From NCBI GenBank assembly GCA_002480345.1, contig DLBY01000128.1, forward strand, positions 1,128 to 16,195: a stretch of DNA of 15,068 nucleotides, read 5' to 3'. Position numbers and translations under genes: made by a program. The DNA comes from Phycisphaerales bacterium UBA7812. Its GTDB lineage: Bacteria; Planctomycetota; Phycisphaerae; Phycisphaerales; UBA1924. Positions 9,926-15,068 of this stretch are shown piece by piece; the stretch's first letter is position 1, and each line of letters begins with the position of its first letter. The notes beneath the pieces were generated by a model. It had not been told where the DNA came from. It worked only from the letters and a program-made list of their open reading frames with translations, and made no database searches.

Positions 9926-10999
9926 TTACCGAAGCTCAGCGCGGAGCGAATCCGCAATACGCGGTTCCAGCCCCCGATCGGTGGCCCGCTCCAGAATTCG
10001 CAACCCGACCGAATCCCGATCTTCCGCCTGCATCAGGACAGTCACCAGCAGCCAGCCGGACGCTGAGTCCCGATCGTGCGCCGATCGCACCGCTTTCACC
10101 ACGAGCTTGCGGAGCGCCCGCGAATCGAGCGACACCCGCTCGCTGACCGAATGCCCCGCGAGGCCCGGGTCCTTGTCATACGCCATGCGCACCATCGCGG
10201 TCGCATCGTCAAACCGGTTCGCCCCCGCGAGCGCGACCGCGAGCTCCGCCATGACCTCGAAATCCTCGGGGTTCTCCGCAAGATGCCGGCGGTACCGCTC
10301 CACCGACGCCTCGTACCCCCCCTGCCACAACAGGCGACGGCCCGCTTCGAGCTCCGTCTCGGGTTCCGGCGCAGGCTGCTGCGTCTGCGTCTGGGTCGGG
10401 GCGGGCATCGTCAGCGAACTGCCCGGCTGCACCAGCCGCCCGTCCACGCCGTACGGAAAGTCCCACCAATACCGGTTGTTCCAGTACGGATCTCCCCAAT
10501 ACGGGTCCCACGCGCCGGTCCCCCAGCCGAATCCCGAAGAGTACCCAGTGCGGAACCCGGTTCGGATCCCGATGCGGAACCCATTGCCTCGACCGAAGTT
10601 GTGAGGCTTGCGATCGTCATATTGATCCAGGTCGAACCCGTCGGGCAGCCGAGGATCATCCGGATCGAATCGACCCTGATCGCCGTGCCGCCAAGACGGG
10701 TTGTAACCGTAATAGCCGTCCCGCCCTCGGTGGTGCCACCAGGGACGCTGATCCGGGACGACACCGACCGCGGTATAGGTCCGGCCCGCGGGCTGCTGCC
10801 CCGGCGCCACCCCGAAACGGCGGATCGCGAGCTGATCCGCAACGGTCGTCGCGCCCGCGGCCATGTCCGAGACCGGGCTCTTCCGCAACTGCTCCGCGAG
10901 CGCCGGGTTGCCCACCGCGACCCCCGCAGCGCCCAGCAGCACACCCGCCGCGATCGCCGCCCGCGTCGTGGTCCCACTGTGCCGTGCCGTGCCTCGCAT
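9926..10999 (-). CDS. Exported hypothetical protein with aromatic-rich region and TPR-like repeats
   Basis: I do not recognise a named family. The product has about 357 residues. An N-terminal hydrophobic segment (about 14-35, ending near ALA) looks like a signal peptide or membrane anchor. Residues about 86-185 are rich in Trp, Tyr, Gly, Asp and Arg, with clustered motifs such as DPYWGDPYWNNRYWWD and repeated R-x-G-[FI]-R units. A Gln/Pro/Thr linker (about 190-215) follows. The C-terminal part (about 216-355) is helical and contains two TPR-like units (about 219-286), one with the LLWQGGYEASVERYRRHL pattern. TPRs mediate protein contacts. The ATG at 10999 has AAGGGG eight bases upstream and a good candidate -10 further up. 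A periplasmic or envelope scaffold is a guess. Confidence 0.8.
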   Translation of the reverse strand: MRGTARHSGTTTRAAIAAGVLLGAAGVAVGNPALAEQLRKSPVSDMAAGATTVADQLAIRRFGVAPGQQPAGRTYTAVGVVPDQRPWWHHRGRDGYYGYNPSWRHGDQGRFDPDDPRLPDGFDLDQYDDRKPHNFGRGNGFRIGIRTGFRTGYSSGFGWGTGAWDPYWGDPYWNNRYWWDFPYGVDGRLVQPGSSLTMPAPTQTQTQQPAPEPETELEAGRRLLWQGGYEASVERYRRHLAENPEDFEVMAELAVALAGANRFDDATAMVRMAYDKDPGLAGHSVSERVSLDSRALRKLVVKAVRSAHDRDSASGWLLVTVLMQAEDRDSVGLRILERATDRGLEPRIADSLRAELR

Positions 11000-11041
11000 C
11001 GGATCCGCCCCTTTCAGCCCCGAACAGGGCCTTCACCCTGC

Positions 11042-11047
11042 ATTCTA
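11042..11047 (-). promoter_or_regulatory. Candidate -10 element for the TPR-like exported protein
   Basis: The minus strand reads TAGAAT here, matching five of six bases of TATAAT, about 43 bases before the start codon at 10999. No good -35 is present at 16-18 bases spacing. It is a weak prediction based on one hexamer. Confidence 0.3.
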
Positions 11048-11069
11048 TCTGATCAACGGGTTTCTACCG

Positions 11070-11081
11070 TCGAATATTCGA
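11070..11081. repeat. Perfect 12-base palindrome TCGAATATTCGA
   Basis: An AT-centred perfect palindrome lies in the divergent region between the TPR-like gene and the lipoprotein gene, immediately upstream of the alternative ATG at 11087. It could be a binding site for a dimeric regulator acting on either gene. It may also be chance. Confidence 0.3.
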
Positions 11082-11122
11082 TCGGGATGCGGGCCGCCCC
11101 GTGGATCGGTACCCTGCCCCCG

Positions 11123-11752
11123 ATGCACCCGTTCCGCCGCGTTATCGCCCTCTTCGCGTCCGTGACGCTGCTCGCGCTGCCTTCCTGCGGGTCGCTGGGC
11201 CTGCTGTCCTCGACCTCGGGCGAGTTTGTGAGCGATGAGCAGCCCCACCAGCTCGAGCCCAGCCTCACGACGCGCCTGTTCGACTACGAGGACAACAACA
11301 CCGCCGACATCGTGCTCAGCGATCTCGACGAGGCGACGCTCGCCGATGCGAGCGCGTGGGAACACGCGAACGGACAGGTCATCCACGCGCGGATGTTCGT
11401 GCAGCCGCGCCCGGGGCGCACCCCGATCGAGAAGACCGCGTGCACCGTCACGCTGCGTTACATCGTGCTCGCGGGCGAGGGCGAATTCGGCATCTACGCC
11501 GGGGGCGGGTTCCTGATCCCCGACGGCGCCCCCGACGGGAATCGCTTCAGCGGATCGATCCACAACGCGACGCTCCGCCTCGTGAGCGCGACGCCGGGAT
11601 TCAAGGACCTGATCGGGAGCGGGACGCTGGGCCTCGATTTCCGCGCGCGGCGCGACGAGGACACCGTCCGCCGCGCGACCCGCAACGCGGACTTTCTCGC
11701 CTTCGGCGCCCTGCCGACGGAGGCGAACCCGCTGCTGGTCAACGAGGACTGA
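11123..11752 (+). CDS. Predicted lipoprotein of unknown function
   Basis: The 209-residue product starts with two arginines, a hydrophobic stretch (about 7-19) and a lipobox-like LPSC with the acceptor cysteine at 22, pointing to lipid anchoring in an envelope membrane. The mature part alternates polar and hydrophobic residues in a pattern suggesting a beta-rich domain, with Gly-rich segments around GEFGIYAGGGF and SGSIHNATLRL. I recognise no family and no catalytic motif. The ATG at 11123 gives the cleanest signal peptide but has no clear Shine-Dalgarno; an in-frame ATG at 11087 would add 12 residues and is possible. The frame is open much further upstream, but that stretch is antisense to the neighbouring gene. 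It is convergent with uppP, 34 bases between stops, with no visible terminator. Confidence 0.78.
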   Translation: MHPFRRVIALFASVTLLALPSCGSLGLLSSTSGEFVSDEQPHQLEPSLTTRLFDYEDNNTADIVLSDLDEATLADASAWEHANGQVIHARMFVQPRPGRTPIEKTACTVTLRYIVLAGEGEFGIYAGGGFLIPDGAPDGNRFSGSIHNATLRLVSATPGFKDLIGSGTLGLDFRARRDEDTVRRATRNADFLAFGALPTEANPLLVNED

Positions 11753-11786
11753 GCCCGAACGGTTCACGCGACCCCGCGTCGATCGC

Positions 11787-12653
11787 TCACCCGATCGACA
11801 CGATCCCCCCCAGGATCGCGCCGCCCAGCACCACCGTCAGAACGATCCGGTACCACCCGAAGGGCGCGAGCCCGTGCGTGTTCAGGAAGCCCACGAGCCA
11901 GCGCACCGCGACCGCGGCGCTCACCGTCGCGACCGCGATCCCGATCAGGATCGGGGTCGCACCCAGCGTCTCGAACATGCTCGGGCCCTCGCCCGTCATG
12001 TCCTTGTACAGCTTGTAGACGCACGCGCCCCCGAGCGTGGGCAGACCCAGCAGGAAGCTGAACTCCGCGGCCTCCTTGGGCTTGAGCCCCACGATCACGC
12101 CCCCCGTGATCGTCATCATGCTCCGGCTCGTCCCGGGCCACATCGCGACGCACTGCATCAGCCCGATCGCGAGCGCCCCGCGCCAGGTCAGGTCCGTGAT
12201 GTCCTTGCCCGTCTGGTTCTCCGAGTCCGACCGCTTCGGATGGATCACCAGGCGATCGAGCAGCATCATGTACACCCCGCCCAGCGCGAGCGCCGCGAGC
12301 ACGGGCCAGGTGCTGAACAGCTTCGCCTCGATCCAGTCGTTCAGCGGGACACCCAGCGCCGCGGCCGGGATGAAAGCGATGATGATGTTGATCGCGAGCC
12401 CGAGCCCCGCCTTGTCCTGCCCCAGCAGGCCCCGGATCATCTGGACGACACGGGGCCAGTAGAGACCGAGCACCGCGAGGATCGCGCCGCCCTGCACGAC
12501 AATGTTGAACGCGTCCACGGCGCGCTTCTGCGTTTCGCTGTCGTCGAGACCCATGAGCGACGACGCGAGGATCAGGTGCCCGGTCGAACTGATGGGCAGG
12601 TACTCGGTGATCCCCTCGACCAGCCCGAGCACCGCTGCCTGCCACCACTCCAT
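11787..12653 (-). CDS. uppP: Undecaprenyl-diphosphate phosphatase (BacA/UppP family)
   Basis: This integral membrane enzyme removes one phosphate from undecaprenyl diphosphate, recycling the lipid carrier for peptidoglycan and other envelope polymers; high dosage gives bacitracin resistance in other bacteria. The 288-residue product has the family features: the N-terminal EGITEYLPISSTGH motif with E13, E17 and H26, and the second conserved loop PGTSRS at 173-178 with R177. Several hydrophobic membrane segments are visible, including about 50-66, 85-102, 115-131, 232-255 and 267-287. It is modestly longer than typical members (about 270). The start at 12653 matches the usual short N-terminus; the upstream G-run is only a weak Shine-Dalgarno. 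It is transcribed alone, divergent from the methyltransferase gene across 71 bases. Confidence 0.96.
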   Translation of the reverse strand: MEWWQAAVLGLVEGITEYLPISSTGHLILASSLMGLDDSETQKRAVDAFNIVVQGGAILAVLGLYWPRVVQMIRGLLGQDKAGLGLAINIIIAFIPAAALGVPLNDWIEAKLFSTWPVLAALALGGVYMMLLDRLVIHPKRSDSENQTGKDITDLTWRGALAIGLMQCVAMWPGTSRSMMTITGGVIVGLKPKEAAEFSFLLGLPTLGGACVYKLYKDMTGEGPSMFETLGATPILIGIAVATVSAAVAVRWLVGFLNTHGLAPFGWYRIVLTVVLGGAILGGIVSIG

Positions 12654-12724
12654 CGCACGCCCCCGAATCCGGTTCGCTCACCCTCCCCGGCCCGTCCCGG
12701 GGCCGCGGAGTGTAGTGTCATCGG

Positions 12725-13693
12725 GTGCCGACTCCTCAGAATCCAACCCGCGGCGCGAACCCGCCGGCAAACCCGGTCCGCATCGACGACCCGGACGACC
12801 CCCGCCTCATCCCCTTCGCCAACCAGCGCGACCAGTGGCTGCGCGCGCGCCACCGCCCCGCGATGACCGGGGAGGACCGTCACCCGGTCCCCGATTCGGA
12901 GGTCACCGGCACGGGCCTGCCCGGCGATCTGTTCATCGCGGAGGGCGACAAGGTCGTCGCCCAGCTCATCACCAGCCCCCACCGAACGCTCGCGGTGATG
13001 GTCAGCGAGCACCGCCTGGATCACCACCTCCCCTATCTCGAGGGGATGGACCCCGGGGTCCCCGTGTACGCCGTCGCGCGCAAGATCATCGACACCGTCG
13101 CGGGCTTCAACATCCATCGCGGGCTGCTCGCCTTGGGACAGCGCACCGATCCGGGCGACGCCCGGGACCTCGCCCGCCGCGCCGGGGTCGTGGTCATCCT
13201 CGAAGACCTGACAAACCACGATAATGTGGGGGGCGTGTTCCGATGCGTGCGTGCGCTCGCGCGTCCCCGACCCGCCTGGAAACCCGACGCGGACATCCCC
13301 GCCTGCGTGCTGCTCAGCCCGCGCTGCTGCGACCCGCTGTACCGCAAGTCGCTCCGCGTCAGCATGGGCAACGCGCTGCATGTCCCGTTCGCGACGATCG
13401 ACGACTGGCCGAGCGGGCTCGCGCATCTGGTGGAGGCGGGGTGCGACCTGCTCGCCGCGACGCCCGCGCCGGGATCCGTCGAACTCTCCGCGGTCGAACC
13501 CCAGGCGGGACGCACCCCGGCGGTGCTGCTCGGAACCGAGGGCCCGGGTCTGGCGTCCAAAACACTGGAGACGGCGCGCACGCTGGGCGGACGGGCCGTG
13601 CGGATCGACATCGAAGACGACGCGGATTCGCTGAATGTCTCGGTCGCGGGGGCGGTGATGCTCCATCATCTCCGCACGCGTTCGGCGGGTTAG
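12725..13693 (+). CDS. SpoU/TrmH-family RNA 2'-O-methyltransferase
   Basis: Members of this family transfer a methyl group from S-adenosylmethionine to a ribose 2'-hydroxyl in tRNA or rRNA, using a knotted C-terminal domain. The 322-residue product has the three family motifs: motif 1 around LEDLTNHDNVGGVFR (159-173, with N167 and R173), motif 2 LLGTEGPGL (268-276) and motif 3 RIDIEDDADSLNVSVAGA (293-310, with S302, L303, N304). The N-terminal part (about 18-135) resembles the substrate-binding domain of rRNA-type members, with FIAEGDKVV at 70-78. The exact target nucleotide cannot be read from the sequence. The start is GTG at 12725, without a Shine-Dalgarno; a TAGTGT lies seven bases upstream, so a leaderless transcript is possible. 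An internal start cannot be excluded because residues 1-17 are Pro/Asn-rich. Confidence 0.92.
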   Translation: MPTPQNPTRGANPPANPVRIDDPDDPRLIPFANQRDQWLRARHRPAMTGEDRHPVPDSEVTGTGLPGDLFIAEGDKVVAQLITSPHRTLAVMVSEHRLDHHLPYLEGMDPGVPVYAVARKIIDTVAGFNIHRGLLALGQRTDPGDARDLARRAGVVVILEDLTNHDNVGGVFRCVRALARPRPAWKPDADIPACVLLSPRCCDPLYRKSLRVSMGNALHVPFATIDDWPSGLAHLVEAGCDLLAATPAPGSVELSAVEPQAGRTPAVLLGTEGPGLASKTLETARTLGGRAVRIDIEDDADSLNVSVAGAVMLHHLRTRSAG

Positions 13694-13705
13694 GATGCAC
13701 GCGAC

Positions 13706-13722
13706 GGCGCGCCCCGCGCGCC
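13706..13722 (+). other. GC hairpin between methyltransferase and thioredoxin-like genes
   Basis: GGCGCGC pairs with GCGCGCC (seven base pairs, loop CCC) 12 bases after the methyltransferase stop and just before the next ribosome binding site. There is no U-tract, so it is at most a weak terminator or an mRNA-stabilising stem within a two-gene transcript. Confidence 0.3.
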
Positions 13723-13742
13723 GCGAAGGGAGGCCCCAGAAG

Positions 13743-15068
13743 ATGACCACGCGCCTGCGCACAACACTGCTCACCCTCGCGGCGATCGCCCTGCCCGCGC
13801 TCGGCCAAGCCGAGATCGCGCGGGAGGGCGCCGGGAGCCGACGCGACGCGCTCGACAAGATGGAGCTCACCCCGTTCGACAAGGGCCTGCTCTCGGGCCT
13901 CGCGGACTGGAAACTGGGCGACCCCGTCGCGCCGGGCGACACCGCGGGCAAGGTCGTCCTGATCTACACCTTCTCGGGGTATCTGCCCACCGCGGTGCGC
14001 CCGATGACGATCGTGAACCGGCTCGCGGAAACCTACGGCGACGACGGCCTGATCGTGATCGGCGTGCACGACAGCGAGGCCTACGAGGACGGGATCAAGG
14101 CCGCGGAACGCCGGCGCGTCGGGTTCCCGATCGCGCGGGACGCGGGCAACGCCCTCCGCGCCGCCCTGAAAGTGGACCAGGACCCCGACTTCTACCTGAT
14201 CGACCGCGCCGGGCGCCTGCGCTTCGCGGATATCGAGACCGCGTCGGTCGAGCGGGCGGTGTCCACGCTGATCGACGAGAGCACCGACGACGCGGAGACG
14301 CTGCTCGACCGGCGCGCCGCGGCCGACGCGCGCGCCGCCGAGGAGGCGCGACGCACGGCGCGGCTGCGGAGCCAGATCGACCTGAAGAACCTCCCGTGGG
14401 TCCCCTTCGCGCCCCCGAGCGCCGAGGCGTATGAGAGCGCCGACTGGCCCGAGATCAAGCGGGAGGACAACAACCGTCGGCAACGCGGCCGCAACCAGCC
14501 GACGGGACCGGTCCGCATTCAGTTCAACAACGACATGGACTGGCGGCCCAATCCGCCCCGGAACACCGAGGGCCGGGCTCGGCTGATCTACCTGTTCAAC
14601 GACAACATCCTGGGCGATTTCAACACGGGCGGCGCCAGCCCCGCGGCCTTCTTCGCGGCGATGGATCAGATCCAGACCGAGCACTATCGCGACCTCATCG
14701 TGGTCGGCGCCTACATCCCCGCGGTGCAGGACAACAACCGCCGGCGGCGCGGCAACGACGACGAGGACGCCGCGGAGCGCACCAAGAAGGCCCAGGAGGT
14801 CTTCGACACCGTGACGAACAACATGCCGGTCAACCACCTCCGCGTCAACGACTACGCGGGCACGACCCTGACCGGTGGGATCAGCCCCAACAACCCCGAC
14901 AGCAGCCGCAGCAGTTCGCGGGGGACCACCTTCATCCTGCCCTATCACATCCTCGTGGATTCGAGCGGCGTGGTGCGCTGGCACGGGAACATCTCGGGAT
15001 CGCCGCAGCGGTTTGCCGCGTGGGAAGCGGCGCTCAAGAAGGTGCTCGACAACGACCCGGGGATCCGG
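13743..15068 (+). CDS. Secreted tandem thioredoxin-like protein without cysteines (runs off right edge)
   Basis: The open frame gives 442 residues to the window edge with no stop. An N-terminal signal peptide is visible (about 1-23, with ALGQA before a probable cleavage). Residues about 55-175 resemble the TlpA/peroxiredoxin-like thioredoxin fold: strand KVVLIYTF (70-77), then SGYLPTAVRP where redox-active members have WCxxC, then GLIVIGVH and a late FYLIDRAGRLRF strand-turn-strand. A charged Ala/Arg-rich linker (about 180-212) leads to a second similar unit beginning RLIYLF at 280 and ending near YHILVDSSGVVRWHG. No cysteine codon occurs anywhere in the visible frame, so neither unit can do thiol-disulfide chemistry. 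The ATG has a strong AAGGGAGG (13726-13733) nine bases upstream. It lies 49 bases after the methyltransferase gene on the same strand and may share its transcript. Function unknown. Confidence 0.85.
   Translation, partial: MTTRLRTTLLTLAAIALPALGQAEIAREGAGSRRDALDKMELTPFDKGLLSGLADWKLGDPVAPGDTAGKVVLIYTFSGYLPTAVRPMTIVNRLAETYGDDGLIVIGVHDSEAYEDGIKAAERRRVGFPIARDAGNALRAALKVDQDPDFYLIDRAGRLRFADIETASVERAVSTLIDESTDDAETLLDRRAAADARAAEEARRTARLRSQIDLKNLPWVPFAPPSAEAYESADWPEIKREDNNRRQRGRNQPTGPVRIQFNNDMDWRPNPPRNTEGRARLIYLFNDNILGDFNTGGASPAAFFAAMDQIQTEHYRDLIVVGAYIPAVQDNNRRRRGNDDEDAAERTKKAQEVFDTVTNNMPVNHLRVNDYAGTTLTGGISPNNPDSSRSSSRGTTFILPYHILVDSSGVVRWHGNISGSPQRFAAWEAALKKVLDNDPGIR

Noticed and set aside
10076..11122. 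Upstream extension of the lipoprotein frame
   Set aside because: It is antisense to the TPR-like gene and would bury the signal peptide in the middle of the protein.
13359..14984. 541-codon minus-strand open frame opposite the methyltransferase and thioredoxin-like genes
   Set aside because: Antisense to one gene with clear family motifs and another with a signal peptide and strong ribosome binding site; product has shadow-type composition.

Overview
This is a high-GC bacterial chromosome segment covering part of the conserved ribosomal protein / RNA polymerase cluster and a run of cell-envelope and housekeeping genes beside it. Strong G/C preference at third codon positions leaves very long empty antisense frames, which are not genes. 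The style of the RpoB/RpoC sequences, the UppP and the secreted proteins suggest Planctomycetota, possibly Phycisphaerae. That placement is inferred from general resemblance and was not tested.

Left part (1-9692, all on the minus strand, so transcription runs right to left): rplK (L11), rplA (L1), rplJ (L10), rplL (L7/L12), then rpoB and the first two thirds of rpoC, which runs off the left edge. rplK-rplA-rplJ are tightly packed (7 and 12 bases apart) and rplL follows after 147 bases. A strong intrinsic terminator lies just past rplL. A 625-base gap then separates rplL from rpoB and contains a long nested inverted repeat, so rpoBC probably has its own promoter and a structured leader. secE and nusG, the usual genes before rplK, are not in the window.

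Middle (9693-11122): a 233-base region expected to carry the rplK promoter, then a minus-strand gene for an exported protein with an aromatic-rich central region and TPR-like repeats. It is divergent from the next gene across a short region holding a candidate promoter and a perfect 12-base palindrome.

Right part (11123-15068): a small predicted lipoprotein (+), the undecaprenyl-diphosphate phosphatase uppP (-), convergent with the lipoprotein gene, a SpoU/TrmH-family RNA methyltransferase (+) divergent from uppP, and a secreted protein with two thioredoxin-like segments and no cysteine (+), cut by the right edge.

No tRNA, rRNA, insertion sequence, CRISPR array, prophage or defence island was seen. 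I found no convincing new multi-gene system. The best leads are an RpoC that has lost most of its second zinc site, the terminator-plus-leader arrangement that uncouples rpoBC from the ribosomal genes, and the cysteine-free thioredoxin-like protein.
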